DNA of 64,000 bases from positions 1 through 64,000 of the forward strand of contig JANXSG010000218.1 in the NCBI GenBank assembly GCA_025352825.1, read 5' to 3'. Under the pieces are notes generated by a model. It saw nothing but the letters and a program-made list of their open reading frames with translations, searched no databases and was not told the DNA's origin. The DNA is from Chthonomonadaceae bacterium (GTDB lineage Bacteria > Armatimonadota > Chthonomonadetes > Chthonomonadales > Chthonomonadaceae). Of the stretch, positions 8,071 to 17,233 are shown piece after piece; position 1 is the first letter of the stretch, and each line of letters opens with the position of its first letter. Made by a program: the position numbers and the translations under genes.

Positions 8071-8160
8071 GAAGGATAATCGATTTAAATATCGAATATT
8101 CGAGAATGGTAATAACACAGCGAAATCTTAATACGCTTTATCAAGAAGGAGTAACTCTAA

Positions 8161-9480
8161 TTGTCAGAACAAAAGAGTATTTCCAGACGTGAATTTATAA
8201 AATCTACCTCAATAACTACGGCCATTGTGGGTATGCCAACAGTAATTCCATCCGGGGTTATCTCTATGCCAGGAAGGATCGCCCCTAACGACCGTATTAT
8301 CTATGCACATATCGGGGTGGGAGGCATGGGAGCATCTCATGTGGTGCCGGATGCAGCCGCTCTCTGCGATGTGGATTCCAAGAGGCTCGCTGAGATTGCT
8401 AAAAATGTTAAAGGAACTCCGATGCTCTGCAAAGACTATCGCGAGATCCTCGATCGCAAAGATATCGACGCAGTAACCATCGGAACCCCAGATCATTGGC
8501 ACGCGATCATGACAGTGCACGCCTGCCAGGCAGGGAAAGACGTCTACTCAGAAAAGCCTACCTGTCGTACCATTCAGGAAGGGCAGGCGATGATCAATGC
8601 TGCCCAGCACAATAAACGAATCGTACAGATCGGCGCACAAGGCAGATCGAAAAAAAGCCACCGGGCGGTCTGTCAGTATATTCGGAATGGTCAGATCGGA
8701 AAAGTCAATCATGTTGAGGTCTGGCATGAGAATAACTGGACGGGTGGATGGGGTACGGAAACGACTCCACCCGAAAATCTCGACTGGGATATGTGGATCG
8801 GGCCAGCCCGCTGGCGGCCATACAACACCGATTACGCCCCCTTCAATTTCCGCTGGGTGATGGATTTTGGTGGTGGTTTTATTCGAGACAGAGGAAACCA
8901 TGTCCTGAGTATTGTAATGTGGGCAATGAACTCCGATCATACAGGCCCTGTGAGCGTTGAGGCGACCGGTGATCCTCAGAAAGAGGGGCTATGGGATACT
9001 CCAGTAACTATGGATGTCAAATGGGAGTTCAAGAATCCGGATTGGACGCTGACGTGGAGCCAGCCCGGTCCGAAACACACTTTCCCTGGCAGTGATGAGG
9101 CGCTGCCGTGGGGAGCTCAGTACTACGGTGATCGCGGCACTCTTATACAGTCTGGGGGAGATGGATACGGAGATACCGAAAAAAAAGCTCTAGAGTACGA
9201 GCCGCCAGCAGATGGCTATCATCCCTATCTCGATCCCAGCCCCGTCGAGGATGCCACGGAACGGCACCGCGAAAACTGGAGACGCTGTATTCGTACCAGG
9301 GAAAAAACGATCATGCCTATTGAAACCGGCCATCGAGTTATTACGCTAGCAGTGATTGCGAATATCTCCTACTTACTTGGAAGAAAATTGAACTGGCATC
9401 CTGTTCACGAGAGATTTATTGCCGATGAAGAGGCGAATAGAATGATTGCTCAACCGTACAGAGCGCCATATCATTTTTAA
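8161..9480 (+). CDS. Gfo/Idh/MocA-family oxidoreductase with Tat signal
   Basis: The 439-residue protein starts at TTG with an AAGGAG site about 11 bases upstream. The N-terminus has a twin-arginine motif, SRREFIK (8-14), and a hydrophobic stretch, so it should be exported folded with its cofactor. The Rossmann fold follows (IIYAHIGVGGMGASH, DVDSKRLAEIA), then GTPDHWH and the family EKP motif (SEKPTCRTIQEGQAM). These enzymes oxidise or isomerise sugars using NAD(P). It probably forms an operon with the HEAT-like gene (13-base gap) and the LarA-family gene, suggesting sugar or sugar-acid conversion. The substrate is unknown. Confidence 0.9.
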   Translation: MSEQKSISRREFIKSTSITTAIVGMPTVIPSGVISMPGRIAPNDRIIYAHIGVGGMGASHVVPDAAALCDVDSKRLAEIAKNVKGTPMLCKDYREILDRKDIDAVTIGTPDHWHAIMTVHACQAGKDVYSEKPTCRTIQEGQAMINAAQHNKRIVQIGAQGRSKKSHRAVCQYIRNGQIGKVNHVEVWHENNWTGGWGTETTPPENLDWDMWIGPARWRPYNTDYAPFNFRWVMDFGGGFIRDRGNHVLSIVMWAMNSDHTGPVSVEATGDPQKEGLWDTPVTMDVKWEFKNPDWTLTWSQPGPKHTFPGSDEALPWGAQYYGDRGTLIQSGGDGYGDTEKKALEYEPPADGYHPYLDPSPVEDATERHRENWRRCIRTREKTIMPIETGHRVITLAVIANISYLLGRKLNWHPVHERFIADEEANRMIAQPYRAPYHF

Positions 9481-9493
9481 GAAGGGAGCGATC

Positions 9494-10021
9494 ATGAATC
9501 TTAATGAGTATTTAATTCGAATTCAATCACCAGATGCAGGAATACGATACAGCGCCTGGAAATCTGCATGGTCACAAAAATCTGATGCGGTAGCGCCATT
9601 AGCAAAACTGGCATCATCACCCGATAAAGGCATTGCGAAAGCTGCCAATGCGGCGCTTCCTATTCTGGCACATCATAGTGCACGGCCTGGCGCTTATGAA
9701 GAGGCTGAATCCATGGCAAGCGAACTCCTCAAAATAGCCGAGAGCAGCGACTATCCTATGCTTATTCGTGCTCAGTCACTGAATCTTATAGGCTGCATTT
9801 CCCCTGCTCAACTAGTGCCCAGAATAGCAAAACTACTCGCCACTGATGAGCTTCGGGAAGAGGCAAGGATGGCTATCGAACGCATTCCAGGAAATCCATC
9901 CACACATGCCCTAAAAGCGGGATTGAGATCCACGCCAGAATCTTTTCATAAGAATTTACAGCAGTCTCTTCATAATCGATCGCTGACACCTCTTACTGCC
10001 GGGGTAAAGAATGCACGTTAA
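9494..10021 (+). CDS. HEAT-repeat-like helical protein
   Basis: The start is the ATG after GAAGGGAG; an upstream in-frame start overlapping the oxidoreductase gene has no ribosome site. The 175-residue product is all helical, with repeated Ala/Leu-rich segments such as VAPLAKLASSPDKGIAKAAN and LVPRIAKLLATDELREEARM. These resemble HEAT or PBS-lyase repeats. It has no signal peptide. Its stop overlaps the LarA start by 11 bases, so translation is coupled. A scaffold or cofactor-handling role beside LarA is possible but unproven. Confidence 0.6.
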   Translation: MNLNEYLIRIQSPDAGIRYSAWKSAWSQKSDAVAPLAKLASSPDKGIAKAANAALPILAHHSARPGAYEEAESMASELLKIAESSDYPMLIRAQSLNLIGCISPAQLVPRIAKLLATDELREEARMAIERIPGNPSTHALKAGLRSTPESFHKNLQQSLHNRSLTPLTAGVKNAR

Positions 10022-11294
10022 ACTGGACTACGGCAAAACTGGTCTATCTGTTGAGCTGCCAGATGCGAATGTCAGACAAATTCTGTCCATGAAACCTTCG
10101 GATGCTTTGCAGGATATTAAAGATGCTATTAACAATGCGCTTAGATCACCGATAGGAACTCGATCACTTATCGAACTGGCTGCAAACCGAGTAAGCGCCT
10201 GCATTGTTATTTGTGATATAACCCGGCCAGTTCCAAACCAACAACTGCTCCCGCCGATTCTTAAAACCCTGAATTCAGCGGGACTTCATAACGACCAGAT
10301 AGTCATTTTAGTCGCAACTGGTACGCATCGCCCAAATCTGGGAAATGAGCTTATACAACTTGTAGGAAGCGAGATTGCAAGTACGATACGAATTATCAAT
10401 CACGATTGCCACGACAGGTGTGCACAGATATGGATGGGGATGTCCCCCAATGGAGTGCCCGTTTGGCTAGACAGAACCTATGTCGAGGCAGATTTCAAGA
10501 TTACTGTTGGCCTCATCGAACCCCATTTCATGGCTGGCTACTCCGGCGGCAGAAAATTGATTATGCCAGGCATTGCAGACTTTGAGACGATCCAAAACTG
10601 GCATTGTCCCAAGTTTTTAGAATCTCCTTATGCATCGAATGGTATCATCGAGAAAAACCCTGTACATGCGGAGTCGCTTGCGATAGCAAAGATGGCCAGG
10701 CCAGATATGATCGTTGATGTCACCTTAAATGAAGCGAATGAGATCACAGGTGTTTTTGCGGGAAACTTAGAAGAAGCATGGTTGTGTGGAACTCAATATG
10801 CAGCAAAACATGTTCGCGCAGGCACGGCAGAGAAAGCGGATATTGTAGTGACAAGCTGTGCCGGGTATCCTCTCGACACGACCTTTTACCAGGCTGTCAA
10901 AGGCATGGTAGGAGCTCTGCCTGTTGTGAAACAGGGCGGTACGATTGTGATCGCTGCGGAGTGTTCTGAAGGCATAGGAAGTGCTGATTTCACAAAAGCA
11001 CTCTTGGAAATTTCCGACATTGAAGATTTTGTGAGACAGATATCACAGCCGAAAGTATTTATACCCGAAGAGTGGGAAATAGAAGAACTGGCTAAGGCCA
11101 TCCGTCAGGCTGAGATTATATGTGTCGCCAGTGGAATATCTCATGAAAAGCTTTCACGATGCTTTGTAACCCCGGCAGCTTCTGTGGAAGAGGGAGTGGA
11201 ATGTGCACTGCAGAAACATGGTCGGGATTCCACGATACTGGTAATTCCGCGGGGTCCGTACGTCATACCATACGTAGGCGCAAATAATAATTAA
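10011..11294 (+). CDS. LarA-family nickel-pincer racemase/epimerase
   Basis: This 427-residue enzyme has all the residues of lactate racemase LarA. H106 (GTHRP), H172 (EPHFMAGYSGG), K182 (GRKLIMPG) and H198 (NWHCP) match H108, H174, K184 and H200 of the Lactobacillus enzyme at a constant offset of 2. The Lys carries the covalent nickel-pincer nucleotide, and H200 is a nickel ligand. It should therefore racemise or epimerise a 2-hydroxy acid. The neighbouring sugar oxidoreductase suggests a sugar-acid substrate rather than lactate. The cofactor genes larB, larC and larE are not in the window. Confidence 0.92.
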   Translation: MHVKLDYGKTGLSVELPDANVRQILSMKPSDALQDIKDAINNALRSPIGTRSLIELAANRVSACIVICDITRPVPNQQLLPPILKTLNSAGLHNDQIVILVATGTHRPNLGNELIQLVGSEIASTIRIINHDCHDRCAQIWMGMSPNGVPVWLDRTYVEADFKITVGLIEPHFMAGYSGGRKLIMPGIADFETIQNWHCPKFLESPYASNGIIEKNPVHAESLAIAKMARPDMIVDVTLNEANEITGVFAGNLEEAWLCGTQYAAKHVRAGTAEKADIVVTSCAGYPLDTTFYQAVKGMVGALPVVKQGGTIVIAAECSEGIGSADFTKALLEISDIEDFVRQISQPKVFIPEEWEIEELAKAIRQAEIICVASGISHEKLSRCFVTPAASVEEGVECALQKHGRDSTILVIPRGPYVIPYVGANNN

Positions 11295-11333
11295 AAAAAA
11301 TTTATATTACCTGATATATACTTGACTTATTGC

Positions 11334-11362
11334 TTGACGCAAGCGATGGAACGTGTTATACT
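11334..11362 (+). promoter_or_regulatory. sigma-70 type promoter
   Basis: TTGACG (11334-11339) and TATACT (11357-11362) are separated by 17 bases. The predicted start near 11369 gives a leader of about 100 bases to the TPR gene. It separates the LarA operon from the TPR/YfhO genes. Confidence 0.75.
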
Positions 11363-11468
11363 TTCGTAATGGTTACCGCCATAAATTGCAGTAGATGTAG
11401 TAGCCGCACAGAAACAGTACAGACTAATTTCCGTCGTCAAAGCCCTTAATGTGGGAGAGACTAAGCCG

Positions 11469-11831
11469 ATGGGCAGCTATGTGAACACAAGCCTCGAACG
11501 CGGAATGGCGTTTAAAGTAGAGGGTCAATACGAGGAAGCGATCACCGAATTTCGACAGCTTCTTTCAGAAGATCCCAATTCATCTGACGGGCACTACCAG
11601 CTAGGGCTTGTCTATGGATTCAATGGTATGTTTGACGAATCGTTGGTCGAACTGCAGAGAGCATCCATGCTGGACCCTTCTCGCCTGGATGTTCGAAACG
11701 ATTTGGCGCTAACTTTTGCGATGTTAGGGATGAACGAAGAGGCAAAACAAGAATTTGAAGAAGTCCTGCGTCGTGAACCGAATAATGAAAAAGCTTTGAA
11801 GAATATTGTTTTCTTCTCAGAACCATCGTGA
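11469..11831 (+). CDS. small TPR-repeat protein
   Basis: The 120-residue protein is made of about three tetratricopeptide repeats (for example YEEAITEFRQLLSEDPNSSD and FDESLVELQRASMLDPSRLD). It has no signal peptide. The chosen ATG has GGGAGAG nine bases upstream; a GTG six codons earlier is less likely. Its last bases overlap the GTG start of the YfhO gene (GTGA), so the two are translationally coupled. This suggests it helps the membrane protein, by inference only. Confidence 0.8.
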   Translation: MGSYVNTSLERGMAFKVEGQYEEAITEFRQLLSEDPNSSDGHYQLGLVYGFNGMFDESLVELQRASMLDPSRLDVRNDLALTFAMLGMNEEAKQEFEEVLRREPNNEKALKNIVFFSEPS

Positions 11832-14371
11832 AGCTAGCTCTCAACTTCAATCACCTTCAAAACCCCAAACCCCAATCCGATGGAAATGATGGGGAGGCAT
11901 GGAAGCGTCCGGGTAATAATGGAAGTTCCAAACTCGTTGTTTGGTTCCCTCCTCTTATATATTTAGTTCTGGCTTCTCTCTTTCTCTGGCGCTCCACTTT
12001 TACATCCAATGTATTTCTTCCTGCGGGAATGCTGTCTCATTTTGCCCCATGGCGGTCAGCAGCGGGCGGTATACCCGAAGCTGCCTCGATTTGGAACCCT
12101 TTGCGCTGGGATGGGATTATCTATTTCTATCCATCGCGTTTCTTCCTCGGTCAACAGCTGCATTCGGGCACAGTTCCACTCTGGAATCCATATCAGCTAT
12201 GCGGCGCTCCGTTTCTTGCTAATATCCAGTCGGCGGTCTTCTATCCTCCGAACTGGTTATTTGCAGTTATTCCTGCCGCACGTGCCTTCGGAGTCCTGGC
12301 TCTGCTACATCTCACATTGTGTGGCTGGTTTTTCTTTCTCTTGATGAAGCGGCTTGGCTGCCGCGATATCCCTGCTATACTGTCTGGAGTGATCTATTCC
12401 TACTCCGCATGGCAGGTAAGCTGGCTGCAGCTGCCTACTTTCCTCGCTGCCTCGTGCTGGTTTTCCTTGTTGTTTCACGAATTGCATCGTATGTCCGAAT
12501 ATCGACATCGTGCAAACGAACCTAGAGGATTGCCTCCATTAGTTGGTATATCGCTTTCGCTGGCAATGATACTTCTGGCCGGTCACCTTCAGATTGCTTT
12601 TTATGGGATATTTGCGGCGATTTTGTGGTCTGTTCGACTTTTGGTTATTATTTGGCGCGAGAATGGCCGGAAAAATGCGGTCAGATTTGTGATATCAGCT
12701 GCTGGAGCGGGTGTAGTTGGTTCGATGCTTGCTATGCCTCAACTACTGCCGGCTATCGAGCTTTCTAAGAGTTCTCATCGCCAGTCAAAGCCCTCAGAAG
12801 ACGGATATCGGGCTTATATGGAGTACGGACTACCTGCAGGGAATTTGATTACGGCAGCACTTCCGAATTTCTATGGCAGTGATGCCGCACCTGAAAATCC
12901 TTACTGGGGATTCTATCAAAAGTCTTTTCCGGATGGTAACACTATCTCAATTCGCCATAATTTTGCAGAGACAGCTCTATTCCTAGGTATTATCCCTTTA
13001 CTGCTGGGTGCAGTAGCGCTCGTACGGTTTCCATTCAACCGCAAAGACATACTCTTCTTTTGTGGTTTGGCAATTCTTACTCTCTGCATGGCGATGGATA
13101 CACCCCTTGATCGGCTGTTCTATTTTGGAATTCCAGGTTTTGGGCAGTCCGGTTCCCCTGCACGATGCCTTGTATTATGGTCAATGAGCTGGGCTGCTCT
13201 GGCTGGATTTGGATTGGATACTCTTCTAAACAACCCACTCAGCAAAAGGGAGTATGTAACAATAATCACAGTAGTAGTTCTGTTCATCGCAGTCGGATTG
13301 AGTTTAGCATCCAGTAGACTCGGACATCCATCGCCAGGCAGGCAGATACCGGTTTTGGGGGAAGTGATCAGCCGTATTGGATCAGGATGGGTCATCTTTG
13401 GGATTAGTTTGTTACTTGGCGTGCTCTTAATGATTCCTGCAATTACAAAGAAATGCCAGGTTAATTCGCTATATCATGCAGCGTTTGTGATTCTGGTGAT
13501 CGCGGAGCTGTTCATCTCAGGCATAGAATATAACCCGACAGCACGTCCTGATCAAGTTTTTCCGGATTCAACTGGAATTGCAACACTTCGATCTCAGCTT
13601 AAACACGAACGTATATTTCCTGTCAATCAACTATGGTCGCTGAATAAATTCCCTCCCGCCGTGTTCCCCCCGAACGCGTCGATGGTGTATGGTTTTCGAG
13701 ATGTTCAAGGCTACGATTCACTGCTTACAGCGCAGTATAAAGCATTTGCTACACTGTTTGCACGACCGAATCGTCAGGGAGTTATCGATGCCAGCCCGCC
13801 TGAAGTCGGAAACATGGTCTTTTTTCAAAATTCGAATTCACCCAAAGTAGAAGAGACAGGCGCTGCTTTCGCCATTACCTCATCCGCCGATCTCGATCCT
13901 GCCGCTGCCCCGAACGGTTTCTCTATATATGATGTAGTCGGGGATATCGCCATCACTCCACTTTCCGGAAAAAAGGGTCGCACGTTGATATACTCTTTAA
14001 GTGGCAGTGCATCTTCGACAGGAGAACTCGCTATTCCCGAATGGGTCGAGGATGGTACTGACAAAGTATCACTCCGCACAAATACGCCGAACCCGGTAAT
14101 TCTAAGGTTAGCGGATACATACATGCCCGGCTGGATCGCAAAAATGGATGGACTTAACGTTCCAATTCATCGAGATAAAACATCGGGAATCTTCAGGGAG
14201 GTCAACATTCCTGGAGGTACTCATTTGGTAAGCTTTCAATATGAACCTGCTAATTACCGACTAGGACTCTATCTTGCTTGCCTGGGATGTCTAATGATTG
14301 TATTTAACTGCTGGGTGTCTGCATCGCTCCGTGGATCGAATCCATCTACAAAGGAGGTATCTAATGCCTAA
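11828..14371 (+). CDS. YfhO-family integral membrane protein (GT-C-like)
   Basis: The 847-residue protein starts at a GTG overlapping the TPR stop. It has a dozen or so hydrophobic segments over the first 600 residues and a soluble C-terminal domain. The first periplasmic loop has the family pattern SHFAPWR ... GTVPLWNPYQLCGAPFLANI then QSAVFYPPNWLF. YfhO proteins resemble GT-C glycosyltransferases that use lipid-linked sugars, and act in cell-envelope glycosylation. The substrate cannot be told. The gene ends inside the start of the dinD-like gene (8-base overlap). Confidence 0.88.
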   Translation: MKLALNFNHLQNPKPQSDGNDGEAWKRPGNNGSSKLVVWFPPLIYLVLASLFLWRSTFTSNVFLPAGMLSHFAPWRSAAGGIPEAASIWNPLRWDGIIYFYPSRFFLGQQLHSGTVPLWNPYQLCGAPFLANIQSAVFYPPNWLFAVIPAARAFGVLALLHLTLCGWFFFLLMKRLGCRDIPAILSGVIYSYSAWQVSWLQLPTFLAASCWFSLLFHELHRMSEYRHRANEPRGLPPLVGISLSLAMILLAGHLQIAFYGIFAAILWSVRLLVIIWRENGRKNAVRFVISAAGAGVVGSMLAMPQLLPAIELSKSSHRQSKPSEDGYRAYMEYGLPAGNLITAALPNFYGSDAAPENPYWGFYQKSFPDGNTISIRHNFAETALFLGIIPLLLGAVALVRFPFNRKDILFFCGLAILTLCMAMDTPLDRLFYFGIPGFGQSGSPARCLVLWSMSWAALAGFGLDTLLNNPLSKREYVTIITVVVLFIAVGLSLASSRLGHPSPGRQIPVLGEVISRIGSGWVIFGISLLLGVLLMIPAITKKCQVNSLYHAAFVILVIAELFISGIEYNPTARPDQVFPDSTGIATLRSQLKHERIFPVNQLWSLNKFPPAVFPPNASMVYGFRDVQGYDSLLTAQYKAFATLFARPNRQGVIDASPPEVGNMVFFQNSNSPKVEETGAAFAITSSADLDPAAAPNGFSIYDVVGDIAITPLSGKKGRTLIYSLSGSASSTGELAIPEWVEDGTDKVSLRTNTPNPVILRLADTYMPGWIAKMDGLNVPIHRDKTSGIFREVNIPGGTHLVSFQYEPANYRLGLYLACLGCLMIVFNCWVSASLRGSNPSTKEVSNA

Positions 14372-15193
14372 AGAAATTGATAAAACTAGAGGAGGTCGTA
14401 CTTCACCATTTGAATTGATTCGACGCTTGAACGATTCAGGTAACGAGTTTTGGTCTAGCCGGGATCTTGCAGAGTTATTAGGTTATACGCAATATCGTAA
14501 TTTTGAAGCAGTAATCGGAAAAGCAAAACTTGCCTGTTTCAATAGTGGACAACGAACAGAAGATCATTTTGCTGATGTCAGCATAATGATCGATATAGGT
14601 AAGGGCGGAAAAAAGGCAGTCACTGCAATCTATCTTTCTCGATACGCTTGTTATCTGATAATACAAAATGCCGATCCTAGTAAGGAGATTGTTGCACTGG
14701 AGCGGATGTACTTTGCAGTCCAGACACGCAGGCAGGAACTCTCTGATCTGGAAACGGAAGATGAGCGACGTCTGTTGTTACGCGATGAGCTGAAGCTGCA
14801 CAATGTAAAACTTGCAAATACGGCAAAAAGCGCTGGAGTGATTGAACCGATTGATTATGCCGTCTTCCAAAATCACGGATATATGGGACTTTATGGAGGG
14901 CTGGACGCAAAGAAAATCCATTCAAGGAAAGGTTTGAAAAAGAGTCAGCAGATTTTAGATCATATGGGAAGTACAGAGTTGGCAGCAAACCTTTTTCGCG
15001 CTACTCAAACTGAGGATAATTTCGACGCGAAAAGATTACTGGTAAAGTCCGGGCAAATCTCACTCACAAAGAAGTCGGTGCGAAAGTTCGCAAAACAATT
15101 GAGGAACTAGGTGGTACCATGCCGGAGAATCTGCCTGTTGCGGAAAGCATTAAGAGACTGGAGTCAAAACGAACGAAAGTCATAGAAGATTAA
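14364..15193 (+). pseudogene. dinD: DinD-like DNA-damage-inducible protein, frameshifted
   Basis: From the ATG after AAGGAGG the frame reads as DinD (FWSSRDLAELLGYTQYRNFE, FQNHGYMGLYGG) up to residue about 219 (TQTEDN). The frame then switches at about 15018-15023 (AATTTCGA, one base missing). The family C-terminus continues in the next frame as RREKITGKVRANLTHKEVGA, then KVRKTIEELGGTMPENLP, ending in a TAA at 15193. Without the shift the protein stops at 15110 with an unrelated tail. DinD is an SOS-induced inhibitor of RecA filament activity. It is either a recent pseudogene or a single-base sequencing error. Confidence 0.8.
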
Positions 15194-15265
15194 CCACCAT
15201 ATTATTTTGAGGTTCAAATCAGAATCATTTATATTTCGAGAATTGCTGAATTCACTTTTCACTTT

Positions 15266-16072
15266 CTAAAATTTATAAATCTCTTCTAGTTTGCGGGCTA
15301 CTCCGCAATCTTCGTTTGATTGTGCAATGGAATCTGCTGCAGCCAGCGGTCCAGGTCGTGCATTCTTCATAGCTACCCCCATTCCTGCCCACTCAATCAT
15401 AGGAATATCGTTATCGTTGTCGCCGAAGGCGATAGTCCGTTCTGCAGTGAAGCCTAGTCGCTCGGCAACTAACTGTAGCGCTTTCCCCTTGGTTGCATTA
15501 AGAGGCATGAATTCCAAATATTCATTTGAGCTCTTGGTAACATAAAGTCGCCCAGCATACATTTCTTTAAATGGAGTCAGCAGGGAATCGGTGTAGGCTA
15601 TTGTGTCCACGATCACTAACTTAGTGGGTTCTACCCCCTCAAATTTTGAATTCAAATCTGGCTCAACCACCACTGGCGCATTGGTTCTGCCCTGATAAAG
15701 TTTTAGGTGATCTGTGTACGCTCTGGTATATAGGATATCATCATGGTAGAAGTTGAGTTGGAGAGTTTCTGCCTGGCAGTACGCCAATACCTCGGAGGAT
15801 AGGTTGGCAGGGACTTTGAAATGCTGCCACAACTCACCTGATGCACTCTGAACCATCGCTCCATTGTAGGAGATTAACGGGGTTGTTAGCCCTAATTGAC
15901 TTGCATAGGGAAGCATCGTCACGTGCATGCGCCCTGATGCCAAGACTACAGTAACACCCATGCTGATGATAGCTTCTAATGCTTCAAGATTTCGCTGAGG
16001 TATTTGATGATGCTGGTCGAGGAGAGTATCGTCGAGATCGAGGACACAGAGCTGATAGGGTAGTTGGGACAC
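15266..16072 (-). CDS. Cof-type HAD-IIB family phosphatase
   Basis: The 268-residue cytoplasmic protein has the HAD motifs in order: DLDDTLLD (near residue 12, nucleophile Asp), a Ser/Gly motif VLASGR, a Lys (KGKALQLV) and GDNDNDIPMIEWAG (Mg-binding acids). The long cap between motifs II and III places it in the Cof/IIB subgroup. These are phosphatases of sugar phosphates, flavin precursors or phosphorylated metabolites; the substrate is unknown. It follows the zinc-ribbon gene on the same strand after 55 bases. Confidence 0.9.
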   Translation of the reverse strand: MSQLPYQLCVLDLDDTLLDQHHQIPQRNLEALEAIISMGVTVVLASGRMHVTMLPYASQLGLTTPLISYNGAMVQSASGELWQHFKVPANLSSEVLAYCQAETLQLNFYHDDILYTRAYTDHLKLYQGRTNAPVVVEPDLNSKFEGVEPTKLVIVDTIAYTDSLLTPFKEMYAGRLYVTKSSNEYLEFMPLNATKGKALQLVAERLGFTAERTIAFGDNDNDIPMIEWAGMGVAMKNARPGPLAAADSIAQSNEDCGVARKLEEIYKF

Positions 16073-16127
16073 AAGGTTACCTTTCGGGAAAATACATTTC
16101 CCTTAAAGAATACCTTGAATCTATGAC

Positions 16128-16994
16128 CTAACGAAGCATTGAAGAAGACCCAGAGTCAGTTTTGATATCAAAATCTTTGCGTAGATGATATCTTATGCAA
16201 AGATTAGAGAGCGACTCATCTGCAATCGCCGCCATTGCGTCAGCATCTGCCCCTGCTTTGCCCTGCATCTGCGTGAGAGCTTGAAGTGCGTTACTCGGAT
16301 CCGTTTGAATTTTCGCCATAGCATCGTTCACTGCAACCATGAGAGCCTGTATTTTACCCAGATGTTCATAGTATCGGTTGTGAAGTTCTCTGCAGCTATC
16401 GGGTGGAACTCGCTGTTGTAATGTGATGCTAAGTTGATTCCAATCATCTGCGCTATAGTTTACATTCTTGCTGATATTGCCAAGAGTGCTATTGTATTCA
16501 CCTTCATCTACGCTGCCAGAGAGACCTTTCGCTTGTGCCATGAGCATCAAGGCATCTCCCGTCTGTTTCCGAATGAGGACTTGTTTTGCCGCTTCTAATT
16601 TCTTAAGGAATGCAAGATAATCAATGATATCGGTGGGGGGAGGAGCTGTGTCAGCGGGTGCTTGCACAACATTGATAGGTTTCTGTTCCGCGGGGCGCTG
16701 AACCATCTGGATAGGCTGAGTTTCGCCTGGTGCCAGAACCAGTTTGCCAGAGGGAGTTTGCCCGGACTTCTGAGCAAGCTGGCCTTTTAAAAACATAGCG
16801 CCAAAAACCGCTGCAATGAGTAGAATTACCGCCGCGGCTGCTTTCAATGGCATCGAGTTGGGAGGTGTGGATATCGCGGCAGGGCTTGAAACTACGCCAG
16901 TGGGATTTATGGAAGAGCTATTTATGGGGGAACCGCATCGAAGGCAAAACTGAGACTGGCTGGGTATCTCGGCCGAACAACGAACGCATTTCAT
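16128..16994 (-). CDS. zinc-ribbon membrane-anchored protein of unknown function
   Basis: The 288-residue protein begins with a four-Cys zinc ribbon (CVRCSAEIPSQSQFCLRCGS, residues 3-22). A Ser/Pro linker, one membrane helix (about 51-69) and a Pro-rich spacer follow. A helical, presumably extracytoplasmic domain ends it (about 120-280). The ribbon-linker-helix order is common in bacterial stress or regulatory anchors. Nothing in the helical domain is recognisable. It lies between gyrB and the HAD phosphatase on the same strand. Confidence 0.7.
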   Translation of the reverse strand: MKCVRCSAEIPSQSQFCLRCGSPINSSSINPTGVVSSPAAISTPPNSMPLKAAAAVILLIAAVFGAMFLKGQLAQKSGQTPSGKLVLAPGETQPIQMVQRPAEQKPINVVQAPADTAPPPTDIIDYLAFLKKLEAAKQVLIRKQTGDALMLMAQAKGLSGSVDEGEYNSTLGNISKNVNYSADDWNQLSITLQQRVPPDSCRELHNRYYEHLGKIQALMVAVNDAMAKIQTDPSNALQALTQMQGKAGADADAMAAIADESLSNLCIRYHLRKDFDIKTDSGSSSMLR

Positions 16995-17233
16995 GGCAAA
17001 TTCCTCCCCAAAATACTACACATCATCATACCACCGAAATAGAGGGTTGTAAAGAGGCTATCCCGGGGTTGACAACCGGGTTTGGAATTGTATGCCCATC
17101 TTCGGCGGCTGGATATTCACTGGATGGGCTGACATACTGCAATGGAGCGCTTCTCCATTAGAAGTACGAGGGATTGGGGGAGAAACGCCGAGTATGAGGG
17201 TGAGCGCGTGGAATGTAGTAATATTCCATTTTG

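Larger units (their letters stand above)
6810..8160. other. gene-poor spacer with decayed genes and repeats
   Basis: No intact gene is convincing in these 1350 bases. They hold the decayed toxin-antitoxin pair (6935-7279), a small CCGGC/GCCGG hairpin (7463-7477), a MITE-like repeat (7511-8070) with a nested insertion, and the ribosome site of the oxidoreductase gene (AAGGAG near 8145). Confidence 0.7.
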
